Of a stretch of DNA of 64,000 nucleotides, positions 1 through 8,037 are shown one piece after another; the first letter of the stretch is position 1, and each line of letters opens with the position of its first letter. The stretch spans positions 186,001 to 250,000 of the forward strand of contig JBBAED010000002.1 of the NCBI GenBank assembly GCA_041656115.1, in the 5' to 3' direction. This DNA comes from Dehalococcoidales bacterium (GTDB lineage Bacteria > Chloroflexota > Dehalococcoidia > Dehalococcoidales > UBA5627). The notes below the pieces were generated by a model. That model saw only the letters and a program-made list of their open reading frames with translations. It was not told the DNA's origin and made no database searches. The position numbers and the translations under genes are program-made.

Positions 1-305
1 ATCTGACGGATATCATCAATACTGATTTCCTTACGCGTTTTTTCATCTTCTTCAACCACGGTTGATTCAAGTGAAGTTATTTGAACGTCAGCATGCTGAT
101 TTTGACGTATTTTTAAGCACGATTCGCATTCCCCGCAAGGAGGAGATTCCGCTTGGCAATTCAGTGCCTGTGCAATATCTGAGGCAAGCGTCATTTTACC
201 GACATAAGGGGGGCCTGTAATCAGCAAAGCATGGGGCAAATTGCGTTTTTTTATGTTATTTTGAAGGATTGACAAGAGTTTATCTTGCCCGACAACTCTC
301 CACAT
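1..305 (-). CDS. holB: DNA polymerase III delta' subunit, N-terminal part (runs off the window)
   Basis: Reading from the ATG at 305 leftward gives an open frame that leaves the window at base 1, so only about the first 100 residues are present. It begins MWRVVGQDKL, followed by a clamp-loader P-loop GPPYVGKMT (Met where the family usually has Ser/Thr) and a zinc module with closely spaced Cys (CGECESC). That order is typical of the delta' and gamma/tau AAA+ subunits of the clamp loader. It starts 22 bp after the lysA stop, so the two are probably cotranscribed. The truncation is a window edge, not a real break. A dnaX-like subunit is the main alternative. Confidence 0.8.
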   Translation of the reverse strand, partial: MWRVVGQDKLLSILQNNIKKRNLPHALLITGPPYVGKMTLASDIAQALNCQAESPPCGECESCLKIRQNQHADVQITSLESTVVEEDEKTRKEISIDDIRQ

Positions 306-327
306 TTTAACCCCCGAGCCTAAACAT

Positions 328-1638
328 CTATAACAGGTCTTTTCGGATAAGATCTTGAAGGGTATCACGCTGGCGGATTAAACGTGCAGCCCCTTCTTTA
401 ACCATTACAATTGCCGGTTTTAGCGAGGCATTGTAGTTACTTGCCATCGGCAGACAGTAGGCTCCGCAAACCGGTACGGCAAGGATATCGCCGTAAGTAA
501 CGGGCGGTAACTTAATTTCTTGAATCAGGATATCACTCGATTCGCAAAACTTACCGGCAACCGTAAATAAATCGGTGTCTTCGGCGTCGGCCTTGTTGGC
601 CAGTACCGCCTCGTATTCGGCTTGGTACAAAGCGGGGCGAATATTATCGGACATACCGCCGTCAATTGAAACATAACGCTTTAGACCGGAAATATCTTTA
701 GTCATCCCGACCTGATAAAGAGCCACCCCCGCACGCGCCACAATCGATCGCCCGGGTTCAATTGTTAAGGAAGGCAGCGGTAAATCCAGCGCGTTGCATT
801 TACTAACCAGCGCAGATATTATCGCATCCGCAAAATCACCGATTTTAACGTTCGGAGAATCAACGGTGTATCTTACAGGGAAGCCGCCGCCGATATCCAA
901 TTCTTCCAACTCAAAACCGTATTTTCTTTCCATTTGAGCGGCAAAATCCAGCATAACATCAATTGCATCAATAAAGGGCTGCGTTTCGTTAATCAAAGAC
1001 CCGATATGACAATGCAACCCCACCAAGTTTAAGCTTTCAAAGGACATTGCCGTTGCGACCGCTTTTTCGGCATCAAAAAGCGGAAAACCGAACTTGCTTC
1101 CGGAAACGCCGGTGGTAATGTGTTGATGGGTATGGGCGTCCACTCCGGGGGTAATCCTCAAAAGAATATCGGGGATATAGGCCATTTTTTCGGCCAGTTT
1201 CGCCAACATTTTAAGCTCATCAAAGCTGTCAACCACAATACGGGCAAAGCGATTGCGGAGCGCTGTTTTTAACTCTTCAATCGATTTATTGTTACCGTGC
1301 AGATATATCATATCGTTCGGGAAACCGACCGACTCGGCAATTGAATACTCACCGGCGGACACAACATCCAAGCCGATGCCTTCTTCTTTTAACACGGAAG
1401 CAACCGCACGGTTGAGAAACGCTTTGCCGGCAAATACAATATTGGTGTCTTCGTACCTCTGTCCAAACTCTTCTTTAAACAGACGGCACATACCGCGCAG
1501 GGTTTCTTCGTCAAAAACATATAGCGGAGTGCCGTACTCTTTTGTAAGTTTAACCGTATCGCACCCGCCGATTATTAAATGGCCTTCGCTATCCACCTTT
1601 GTTTTAAGCGGGAATAGCTCAATTCGCTGTGTATTCAT
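328..1638 (-). CDS. lysA: Diaminopimelate decarboxylase
   Basis: PLP enzyme that decarboxylates meso-diaminopimelate to L-lysine, the last step of lysine synthesis, in the cytoplasm. At 436 aa it has the normal family length. Visible signatures are FAGKAF with the PLP lysine at about residue 72, HCHIGS, GGGFPV (phosphate-binding glycine loop), EPGRSIV and the substrate/dimer motif CESSD. There is no Shine-Dalgarno before the ATG, but a good promoter ends about 6 bases upstream, so the mRNA is probably leaderless. holB follows 22 bp downstream. The HAD gene is divergent. Confidence 0.96.
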   Translation of the reverse strand: MNTQRIELFPLKTKVDSEGHLIIGGCDTVKLTKEYGTPLYVFDEETLRGMCRLFKEEFGQRYEDTNIVFAGKAFLNRAVASVLKEEGIGLDVVSAGEYSIAESVGFPNDMIYLHGNNKSIEELKTALRNRFARIVVDSFDELKMLAKLAEKMAYIPDILLRITPGVDAHTHQHITTGVSGSKFGFPLFDAEKAVATAMSFESLNLVGLHCHIGSLINETQPFIDAIDVMLDFAAQMERKYGFELEELDIGGGFPVRYTVDSPNVKIGDFADAIISALVSKCNALDLPLPSLTIEPGRSIVARAGVALYQVGMTKDISGLKRYVSIDGGMSDNIRPALYQAEYEAVLANKADAEDTDLFTVAGKFCESSDILIQEIKLPPVTYGDILAVPVCGAYCLPMASNYNASLKPAIVMVKEGAARLIRQRDTLQDLIRKDLL

Positions 1639-1644
1639 ATCTAA

Positions 1645-1674
1645 ATGATAACAATACGAGACAGTTCAAGTCAA
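1645..1674 (-). promoter_or_regulatory. lysA promoter, likely leaderless start
   Basis: On the minus strand TTGACT (1674-1669) is followed after 18 bp by TATCAT (1650-1645). The predicted +1 is at or within a base or two of the lysA ATG (1638), and no ribosome-binding site lies between. The assignment is by consensus match only. Confidence 0.6.
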
Positions 1675-1741
1675 TTTGCAATAGGCCCGCTTTTATTAAT
1701 TTTTTACCGGCGCTAAATATAAATTTGGTGCAGTACAAAAC

Positions 1742-1770
1742 TTTACAGACCAATTTTGATGGGTTAAAAT
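1742..1770 (+). promoter_or_regulatory. Promoter of the HAD hydrolase gene
   Basis: TTTACA (1742-1747), a 17-bp spacer and TAAAAT (1765-1770) form a near-consensus sigma-70-type promoter. A Shine-Dalgarno (TAAGGAG) follows before the ATG at 1795. Confidence 0.65.
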
Positions 1771-1794
1771 AGCCTTAGAATTAAGGAGTGCCAA

Positions 1795-2493
1795 ATGAAA
1801 GCTATATTTTTTGACATGTACAACACCCTCATTTGCTACAACCCCTCCCGCGAAGAAAGCCAGGCAAAATCGTTGGCTAAATTCGGTTTTGATATCAAAC
1901 CCGAACAGCTCTCGATTCCCGTTATTGCCGCAGATGAGTATTTTTACGACGAGAATGCCAAACTTGCCATGGCAAAGCGCAACGAAGAGGAAAAAAGAAA
2001 CCTCTGGGCGCAATATGAAACCATCCTTTTAAAAGAAGCCGGGATTACCCCCACCAAAGAATTAATTGTTAATATGCTAAATGAAATGAAGAATTTCAAA
2101 TATGAAATGGAATTGTATGACGATGTAATTCCGACCCTAACCAAAATCAAAGACAAGGGCTTAATAACCGGGCTTGTTTCCAATGTTGATGTCGATATAA
2201 CCTCGATGTTAGAAAAACTGGAATTGGCTCCTTTATTGGAAATAATCGTTACTTCACAGGAAGTCGGCGTAACCAAGCCCCACCCGAAAATATTCGAGGC
2301 GGCAGTAATTAAGGCCGGAGTGGATGCCGACCGAACAATGTTTATCGGAGACCAGTATAAAATAGATGTGCAGGGAGCAATGGGCGTCGGAATGCAGGGC
2401 GTTTTACTCGACCGTGCAGACTATTATAAAAACGACGACATTAAAGAACCGCGCATTAACAGCTTAAACCAAATCTTAGATTTGCTGCAGTAA
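1795..2493 (+). CDS. HAD-superfamily hydrolase, haloacid-dehalogenase-like subclass
   Basis: A 232-aa Rossmann-fold hydrolase. The nucleophile motif is FFDMYNTL, with the catalytic Asp at about residue 7. Tyr occupies the +2 position where phosphatases carry the acid/base Asp, a pattern shared with L-2-haloacid dehalogenases and relatives. Motif III is the Lys of VTKPHPKIF and motif IV is GDQYKID. A helical cap lies between residues about 15 and 90. Substrate is unknown: it could be a sugar or nucleotide phosphatase or a dehalogenase. It has its own promoter and Shine-Dalgarno. The PEBP gene follows 24 bp downstream, so cotranscription is likely. Confidence 0.8.
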   Translation: MKAIFFDMYNTLICYNPSREESQAKSLAKFGFDIKPEQLSIPVIAADEYFYDENAKLAMAKRNEEEKRNLWAQYETILLKEAGITPTKELIVNMLNEMKNFKYEMELYDDVIPTLTKIKDKGLITGLVSNVDVDITSMLEKLELAPLLEIIVTSQEVGVTKPHPKIFEAAVIKAGVDADRTMFIGDQYKIDVQGAMGVGMQGVLLDRADYYKNDDIKEPRINSLNQILDLLQ

Positions 2494-2517
2494 TCATATT
2501 TAAGGAGGTGGATTATT

Positions 2518-2985
2518 ATGTTAACAATATCCAGCCCTGATTTTAAAAATAACGAAACCATGCCGGCAATCCTTACCGGTGAAGGCGCTAATGTGTCTCC
2601 TGCCCTGTTTTGGAAAGGGGTACCGGATGGTACCGTATCGCTTGCAATTATTATGGATGACCCTGATGCCCCAACCGGTCTGTTTACGCACTGGATACTT
2701 TTTAATCTTCCGCCCGATACCAAAGAACTGCCGCAAGCCGTACCGACAAAACTCAATCTGGAAAACGGTGCGCTACAAGGGAAAAACACCGCCAATAAAA
2801 TCGGATATTACGGACCTTACCCTCCCATCGGACCACCCCATCGTTATCAATTCCACCTGTATGCTTTAGACAAAATGTTGAATATAGAAGCCGGGGCAAC
2901 CCGAAAACAGGTTATTAGTGAGATAGAAAGCAGTGCTATCGCAACCGCAATGCTAACCGGTATTTACCAAAGAACAGCTAAATAG
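2518..2985 (+). CDS. YbhB/YbcL family (phosphatidylethanolamine-binding protein-like)
   Basis: A 155-aa protein of the bacterial PEBP/Raf-kinase-inhibitor-like family. The diagnostic ligand-pocket segments are DDPDAP, THWILFNLP and GPPHRYQFHLYALD. The ATG at 2518 is set by a strong AAGGAGGTG site. The family binds small anionic ligands, but the bacterial role is mostly unassigned. It lacks a signal peptide, so it is probably cytoplasmic. It lies between the HAD gene and a small membrane protein on the same strand, with short gaps that suggest one transcript. Confidence 0.88.
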   Translation: MLTISSPDFKNNETMPAILTGEGANVSPALFWKGVPDGTVSLAIIMDDPDAPTGLFTHWILFNLPPDTKELPQAVPTKLNLENGALQGKNTANKIGYYGPYPPIGPPHRYQFHLYALDKMLNIEAGATRKQVISEIESSAIATAMLTGIYQRTAK

Positions 2986-3019
2986 CAATGCCCTTCAACC
3001 CCTTGGAGCTCCGGGCGAT

Positions 3020-3415
3020 ATGAAAAATAAACTTATCAAATTCTGGATTGTCCTTACCGTTACACCTGTCACAGCGGCGCTGGTATTACGGCTGATATGG
3101 GCGGCTCAAATTGCATACGCCATCGGCACTTGGATAATTATTGTTCTTTTGATATCGGCAGCCGTTGCGCTTTATGCTGCCTTGCTGTACTTTATCTTTA
3201 ACCCCGATGCAATCAACAAATTAAAGACACTGCCGTCTAAAATATTCTTTTCTGTCGTGCTGATCGCGCTTATTATTGTTAGCGTCATCCATTTTTATCG
3301 CTTTGTTCCCTCACCTGAAGCTAACTTGTCTATCAGCATACCGATGGCAATTATGATTTTGATATCGGAATTAAGCGGCGGAAGTTTGATGTTATACTTA
3401 ATTTGGAAAAAGTAG
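3020..3415 (+). CDS. Small integral membrane protein, unknown function
   Basis: A 131-aa very hydrophobic protein with about four predicted membrane helices (about residues 8-30, 37-62, 73-92 and 102-128), short loops and a Lys-Lys C-terminus. I recognise no family. A weak GGAG site precedes the ATG. It follows the PEBP gene by 34 bp on the same strand and is convergent with the lipoprotein gene, the two stops being only 3 bp apart. Confidence 0.6.
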   Translation: MKNKLIKFWIVLTVTPVTAALVLRLIWAAQIAYAIGTWIIIVLLISAAVALYAALLYFIFNPDAINKLKTLPSKIFFSVVLIALIIVSVIHFYRFVPSPEANLSISIPMAIMILISELSGGSLMLYLIWKK

Positions 3416-3418
3416 CGC

Positions 3419-3883
3419 TTATCGGCTTGTTGTTGATACCGGATGCGGTGACCATTCAAGCCATTGAGCTTCATAGATCGTTAAGCGATACGCATAACTG
3501 TTAAGATGCCCGTACCCCTCTCCGTATTCAAGCGTACCGCTTAGTTTAAGTTTTCCGTAGTGCGCCGGATAACCGGTAATATCATTTTCCTGTAAATACA
3601 GTTTGGTTCCAATATCTTCCGGTAACCCTCCTGCCATCCAAATCTTTATTCCTGCCGGCCTTAAATTCCCTGCCGGAAAATCGGTTTCTTCCAACTTTTC
3701 CGCTAAAACGGCAATTTCAAACCCGTCAAACCAATATCCTGTAATTGCAATCTCTTTGCCGTTATAATTTTGGGGGTTGGCAGCTAAATCCGCAAAGTTT
3801 ATTTCCACGGCGGATTGTTTATCGGCACAACCGAGCGGCAATAAAAGGAGAAGACTTAACAGAATCAAAAGACATTTTTTCAC
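3419..3883 (-). CDS. Putative lipoprotein, unknown function
   Basis: I place the start at the GTG at 3883, because AAAGGGG lies about 10 bases before it; an upstream ATG at 3922 would add 13 residues with no ribosome site. The protein is then 154 aa. A lysine-containing N-terminus, a Leu-rich segment and a lipobox LPLGC (Cys at residue 19) mark a signal peptidase II lipoprotein. The mature part resembles an OB-fold-like beta domain (NPQNYNGKEIAITGYW is typical of small beta-barrel lipoproteins), but the function is unknown. It is convergent with the preceding membrane protein gene. Confidence 0.65.
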   Translation of the reverse strand: MKKCLLILLSLLLLLPLGCADKQSAVEINFADLAANPQNYNGKEIAITGYWFDGFEIAVLAEKLEETDFPAGNLRPAGIKIWMAGGLPEDIGTKLYLQENDITGYPAHYGKLKLSGTLEYGEGYGHLNSYAYRLTIYEAQWLEWSPHPVSTTSR

Positions 3884-4010
3884 GATGTTTTTACCCCTTT
3901 GAATTTGTCCGTTTATTAGCATTATCTATAAATTGTAACGTTGAAAGAAGAAGAAAGATAGGGATTTATACTAAATATTCACTAAAGGTAAAATTCGCAT
4001 AACTATATGA

Positions 4011-4016
4011 TATAAT
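4011..4016 (+). promoter_or_regulatory. -10 box of the dpnI-like operon
   Basis: A perfect TATAAT 27 bases before the restriction gene, followed by AAGGAT as ribosome site. The -35 match at 17 bp (GTAAAA) is weak. Confidence 0.4.
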
Positions 4017-4042
4017 TCTTCCGGATGTGTAAGGATATTTAA

Positions 4043-4819
4043 ATGGGAATCAACCTTAACTTCAAAGAATCGCTGGCAGCAGGATATAAAAACGAATCTC
4101 AAAAAGCTCGACGTTTAACAGAGGGTTGGGTGTTGGATAACTTATATTGTCCCAGATGCGGAAATCTAAAACTCCAGCACTCGGATAATAACGCTGCCGT
4201 AGCCGATTTTTATTGCCTTCGTTGTAATAACATCTTTGAATTGAAAAGTAAAAACGGGCGTATAGGTGACAGATTTGTAAACGGCGCTTATGATACTATG
4301 ATTCAACGGATAACAAGTAATACAAATCCCGATTTTCTTTTTATGAACTATTACCGAAACGAACTGAGGCTGGAAAACCTCATCTTAATTCCCAAGCACT
4401 TTTTCATGCCCGATATTATTGAAAAACGCAAACCATTATCATCCAATGCGCGACGCGCCGGTTGGACCGGTTGCAATATATTTATTGGCGGTATTCCGGA
4501 ACAAGGGCGTATTTACATAGTTCGTGACAATACTATAATTTCTAAAGAAAAAGTGTTGGAACTGGTTTCACGTTCCAACACACTGGCAACCGAAGACATA
4601 GAAAGCAGAGGCTGGCTTTTGGATGTGTTGTATTATACAAATTCTATTGATGGTGATACATTTTCGCTCCAGCAGATTTATGATTTTGAATCACACTTAG
4701 CACTAAAACATCCTGACAATCATCATATAAAGGCAAAAATCCGCCAACAGCTTCAAATACTGCGTGATAAGGGCTATTTAGAATTTCTGGGTAATGGCAA
4801 ATATCGTAAAATCATATAA
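4043..4819 (+). CDS. dpnC: DpnI-like methyl-directed (type IIM) restriction endonuclease
   Basis: At 258 aa it matches Streptococcus DpnI (DpnC) nearly end to end as I recall that sequence. DpnI cuts GATC only when the adenine is N6-methylated. The nuclease domain has a zinc-binding pair CPRC (Cys36, Cys39) and Cys58/Cys61, and the PD-(D/E)xK residues Asp55, Glu66 and Lys68 (VADFYC...FELKSK). ARRAGWTGCNI is a conserved core motif. The C-terminal third (about residues 185-258, ending in IRQQLQILRDKGYLEF) is the winged-helix domain that reads the methylated site. No methyltransferase accompanies it, as expected for an enzyme that cuts methylated DNA. dpnD follows 15 bp later. Confidence 0.93.
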   Translation: MGINLNFKESLAAGYKNESQKARRLTEGWVLDNLYCPRCGNLKLQHSDNNAAVADFYCLRCNNIFELKSKNGRIGDRFVNGAYDTMIQRITSNTNPDFLFMNYYRNELRLENLILIPKHFFMPDIIEKRKPLSSNARRAGWTGCNIFIGGIPEQGRIYIVRDNTIISKEKVLELVSRSNTLATEDIESRGWLLDVLYYTNSIDGDTFSLQQIYDFESHLALKHPDNHHIKAKIRQQLQILRDKGYLEFLGNGKYRKII

Positions 4820-4834
4820 AAAGGGATTAATTAA

Positions 4835-5005
4835 GTGAGTAAGTTTAATATTGAAATTATTGAGACTTTAAGTCGTACCATCGAAATAGACGCCGAAGAT
4901 GAAAGCGAAGCCTTGAACATTATTTATGGAAAATATCATAATGCTGAAATAGTTCTCTCAGCCGAAGACTATATGGATACTGCTTTTAATGTTATTAACG
5001 AATAA
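4835..5005 (+). CDS. dpnD: DpnD/PcfM family protein
   Basis: A 56-aa acidic protein starting at GTG 4835, with a weak upstream AAGGG (about 11 bases before it). The core ETLSRTIEIDAEDESEAL followed by AEIVLSAEDYMDTAF matches the DpnD/PcfM domain, the protein encoded next to DpnI in pneumococcus and also found on conjugative elements. Its biochemical role is not established. It lies 15 bp after the nuclease stop, so the DpnC-DpnD operon arrangement is intact here. It ends just before a terminator. Confidence 0.85.
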   Translation: MSKFNIEIIETLSRTIEIDAEDESEALNIIYGKYHNAEIVLSAEDYMDTAFNVINE

Positions 5006-5021
5006 AAACATACTCTAAAAC

Positions 5022-5052
5022 AAAAAGCGGCATCACTTCTGACACCGCTTTT
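5022..5052. terminator. Bidirectional terminator between dpnD and the acidic protein gene
   Basis: AAAAGCGG and CCGCTTTT pair over 8 bp, with a further 3-bp inner stem (TCA/TGA). A/T runs on both sides let it serve dpnD on the plus strand and the convergent gene on the minus strand. Confidence 0.7.
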
Positions 5053-5071
5053 CCGAATTAGCACAAAACTC

Positions 5072-5785
5072 TTACTCTTTTTCTTCCGTCTCTTTATCCG
5101 CCGGCTGTTGCTCTTTTTTTTCTACTTCTTCGGCCTCTTCAGCCGCAAGTTCGGCTTCGTTCTTATCACGCACCCAGCGTTTAATTTCATCTAAACTCGG
5201 AGGCGCTACATAGAAAACCTCGACATTGGACGGGAATTGTATTTTGTTGTTCTCGCGCATTATTAAAAGCCCGAATTCATCTTCTCCCAACGTTAGATCG
5301 ACGGCTTTTTCGATCCAATCTTCCCTGCTTTTAAGGGATTCCTCGTAAAACCCGTAGATTTTTGTTGCCGCTTTTTGGCTGGATAACCTAACCGAAAGGC
5401 ATTTGTTCCAATCCATAAATTCGCTTAATAATTCCGAGTTTTCCGCAGCCATCAGTTCCGCGCCTTTTTCAACCAAGCCCTTGATAATATCGTAACTGCC
5501 TGCATCCATGCGCTTAATCTCATCCACACCTTCTCCGCCCTCGGTGCAAATATATTCGTGATAAATACGGCTAACCCCCGTCAGTTTGCCCTCAAGGTTT
5601 TCAATTTGCTCTTTTACCTGTTGCCAGTATTTATTGTGCAACTTCTGAAACTCGGGGTCATCGTCGTAAGGGGCAAATAATAACGGCGCAAAAATCAACC
5701 TCCGGCCTTTTTGGAATTTTTCGGCCTCGGGTTTTTCTATCTTACCTAAATCTTGCGATTCTTTTTTCTCTTCTTCTTTTGCCAT
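5072..5785 (-). CDS. Conserved hypothetical acidic protein linked to the tubulin-like gene
   Basis: A 237-aa soluble, highly charged protein. The N-terminus (residues 1-28) is Glu/Lys-rich, a mostly helical middle contains RLIFAPLLFAPYDDDPEF and YHEYICTEGGEGVDEI, and the C-terminal 35 residues are a Glu/Ala/Lys-rich disordered tail. No catalytic motif is apparent. It has a GGAGG site 12 bases before the ATG. It lies about 200 bp downstream of the tubulin/FtsZ-like GTPase gene on the same strand, so a partner or regulator role is possible. That link is inference from proximity only. Confidence 0.6.
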   Translation of the reverse strand: MAKEEEKKESQDLGKIEKPEAEKFQKGRRLIFAPLLFAPYDDDPEFQKLHNKYWQQVKEQIENLEGKLTGVSRIYHEYICTEGGEGVDEIKRMDAGSYDIIKGLVEKGAELMAAENSELLSEFMDWNKCLSVRLSSQKAATKIYGFYEESLKSREDWIEKAVDLTLGEDEFGLLIMRENNKIQFPSNVEVFYVAPPSLDEIKRWVRDKNEAELAAEEAEEVEKKEQQPADKETEEKE

Positions 5786-5904
5786 ATCAAAAACAAACCT
5801 CCGTATCTTGTATTACATTCTATATTGTAAAGTGAAAAGGACTTTTTGGCAATGGAATTTGGGTTAAAAAGACAGCAAAAAAGGAAATACGATTCGAACA
5901 AGGG

Positions 5905-5941
5905 CTGCCTGCGGGTGAGTTTTGATATACCCGCAAGGCAG
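5905..5941. other. Strong hairpin downstream of the tubulin-like gene
   Basis: CTGCCTGCGGGT pairs with ACCCGC-A-AGGCAG (12 bp with one bulged A). It lies about 45 bases past the tubulin-like stop. No T-run follows on the minus strand, so it is a weak terminator candidate or an mRNA-stabilising or processing hairpin. Confidence 0.45.
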
Positions 5942-5983
5942 AAATAAATATCAAATTAAGGGCAAAGGGATAACAACATGCCG

Positions 5984-7159
5984 CTAAAGCAGTGTCGGAA
6001 CATCTTTTCCGGCATCTTCTACCAGGCTTTCTTTAACAACCCTTTCGCCTTCCCGTTTTTTGACCGATTGAGCAAGCTCGGAGGCTTTAACGTAATAGCT
6101 GCGAACTTTAGCAACATCCGAAAGCTCGGAAAGAATAACGGTTACATCCAATAATCCCTTTTCTCGCGGGTAATCGCCGCTCCTGATAATCGCCTGAGAG
6201 GCAATTCTTCTTAAATGATCCCCCAATTCTTTAATCAGGTTCATATCCATTTCTTTGGTGGGAGCGGAAATCAAAAAGAGGGCGCGCCCCGATTCTTGAG
6301 GGTTGCAATCGATTGAAAGTTCTTTGACCGCCTCATCCATTGCCTGTAACCCCTTGTGAGACCTTTCTCCCCTTTTGTTAAAATCCGCCGACCAATCTCG
6401 CGGCAGAGTGATTAAGGGCAGTTTGACCTCCCCGTAACCGATAGCTGTCCAACCGCAAAGGGTTTGGATAATATCACCGGCATCCATAACCTTTGCGCCA
6501 ATATGTTTATATTTCTTTTCTTCGCCGGCACACAACAAATCAAAGAACGGCTCAACAATGAGCCTGTTGATTTCGTAAATGTTGTTTTTGAGCGAGAAAT
6601 CTTTTTTAATGTATCTTTGGTTATCGACCAAGATTACCGCATCGGCAATCGAATAAGTTGATTTAAGACAAACAGCGGTATTGTAAACTGCCATTTCTTC
6701 GGCAGTTTCTTCGTGTTCAAAGGGTAAAACAAGAATTGTATAAACCGGCTTATCGACAAATCTTTCTTTAAGCACATTGGCGATAATCGGAATAGCGCCG
6801 GAACCGGTACCGCCGGCAGTTGAGCTGACAAGTAAAAAGGCATCGGCTTCGTAAAGGTCTTTGGTGGTTCTTAGAGCGTCCATAATCTTATCGGCATCCG
6901 CTCTGGCAATTTCAGCGCCCAGTTCATTTAACTTGGCAACACCGTGCCCTCGCGTTTTCCCGACACCGATTAAAATTCTGTGTTGATGATCTGCCTTGAT
7001 TGTTCTGACAGTAGCCATATCCGCCGTATTGGTATTTACCGCAAAGGCATCAACAATTACATCGATGTTCCGCATCTCAACGGCACGCTTACCCATACGA
7101 GCAAATTCATCGGCAATTCTGCCGCCGCATTGTCCCAATCCAATCACAATTAATTTCAT
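5984..7159 (-). CDS. Tubulin/FtsZ-family GTPase, non-canonical (CetZ/FtsZ-like)
   Basis: A 391-aa protein of the tubulin superfamily. The N-terminus has the nucleotide loop GLGQCGGRI (residues 7-15), and the signature G-box is TAGGTGSGA (about 114-122), a variant of the tubulin GGGTG(S/T)G motif. AFAVNTNTADM (about 38-48) corresponds to the T2/T3 region, and INRLIVEPFFDLL to the T7/H8 area. It differs from standard FtsZ, whose core and C-terminal anchor peptide are not recognisable. The last about 40 residues are charged. A perfect AAAGGAGG site precedes the ATG. Function is unknown; the family includes cell-shape proteins and second FtsZ-like paralogues. The acidic protein gene lies downstream. 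Confidence 0.85.
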   Translation of the reverse strand: MKLIVIGLGQCGGRIADEFARMGKRAVEMRNIDVIVDAFAVNTNTADMATVRTIKADHQHRILIGVGKTRGHGVAKLNELGAEIARADADKIMDALRTTKDLYEADAFLLVSSTAGGTGSGAIPIIANVLKERFVDKPVYTILVLPFEHEETAEEMAVYNTAVCLKSTYSIADAVILVDNQRYIKKDFSLKNNIYEINRLIVEPFFDLLCAGEEKKYKHIGAKVMDAGDIIQTLCGWTAIGYGEVKLPLITLPRDWSADFNKRGERSHKGLQAMDEAVKELSIDCNPQESGRALFLISAPTKEMDMNLIKELGDHLRRIASQAIIRSGDYPREKGLLDVTVILSELSDVAKVRSYYVKASELAQSVKKREGERVVKESLVEDAGKDVPTLL

Positions 7160-7260
7160 TTTTTGCCTCCTTTGAACCGAAGCCCGGAAACCTTAATGCA
7201 TACCTATATTATAGGATAACCAAGGGGGTTTGCAATAGTATTTAGCCTCAAAATCAACTA

Positions 7261-7899
7261 TTATTGAATACTTGCAAAATAAGGGCACAAATCGGATAAA
7301 ACACATAGACCGCATTTCGGTTTTCTGGCAATACAAACGGCACGCCCGTGCTCAATTAACAGATACGAAAAGGAACCCCATATTTCACGTGGCACCATTT
7401 GCATCAGGTCTTTTTCAATCTTAACCGGATCGTTGTTCTGGGTTAATCCCAGTCTTTGGGAAAGCCTCCTGACGTGGGTATCAACGGCTATTCCGTCCCT
7501 TATTCCGAAGGCATTGTAAAGTACAATATTGGCTGTCTTGCGGGCAACGCCGGGGAGGTTAACCAGCTCTTCCATTTTTGAAGGAACGTTGCCGTTATAT
7601 TGTTCAAGGATAATTTTAGCGGACGCAATAATGTTTTTGGCTTTGTTACGATAAAAGCCGGTTGGTTTTATATCCTGTTCAAACTCGAAAATATCGGCCG
7701 AAACATAATCTTCAATCGTTTTATATTTTTTAAACAGCGCAGAGGTTACCCTGTTTACGACTGCATCGGTACATTGTGCCGAAAGAATGGTTGCGATTAA
7801 CAGCTCCAAAGGGGAAGAAAAGTCCAAAGCAATCTCTGCCTGCGGATACTGTTTGTTAAGTCGCAAAATTATTTCATCGACATTATCGGAGTTTATCAT
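7261..7899 (-). CDS. nth: Endonuclease III (DNA glycosylase/AP lyase)
   Basis: Removes oxidised pyrimidines and nicks the abasic site in base excision repair. 212 aa, the usual length. The helix-hairpin-helix LPGVARKTA contains the catalytic Lys121, and Asp140 lies in VDTHVRRL. The C-terminal [4Fe-4S] loop has Cys189, 196, 199 and 205 with exact C-x6-C-x2-C-x5-C spacing. The ATG overlaps the stop of a short Cys-containing frame that lacks a start codon. Confidence 0.97.
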   Translation of the reverse strand: MINSDNVDEIILRLNKQYPQAEIALDFSSPLELLIATILSAQCTDAVVNRVTSALFKKYKTIEDYVSADIFEFEQDIKPTGFYRNKAKNIIASAKIILEQYNGNVPSKMEELVNLPGVARKTANIVLYNAFGIRDGIAVDTHVRRLSQRLGLTQNNDPVKIEKDLMQMVPREIWGSFSYLLIEHGRAVCIARKPKCGLCVLSDLCPYFASIQ

Positions 7900-8037
7900 T
7901 TAGTGTGCGGTTTCGCTTTCAAAAACAAACCCACACACCCTACCGGACACTCGCAAACCTGATAGCGGTTAACCGCGTCTTTCGGGCATGTTAAGGTTTT
8001 TTAAACTGATTCTTATTGATTAGGAAAACGGATAAGC

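Noticed and set aside
7909..7987. Short Cys-containing frame on the minus strand (TCPKDAVNRYQVCECPVGC...) whose stop overlaps the nth ATG
   Set aside because: It opens directly after a stop and contains no usable start codon or ribosome site; a decayed peptide is possible but not supportable.
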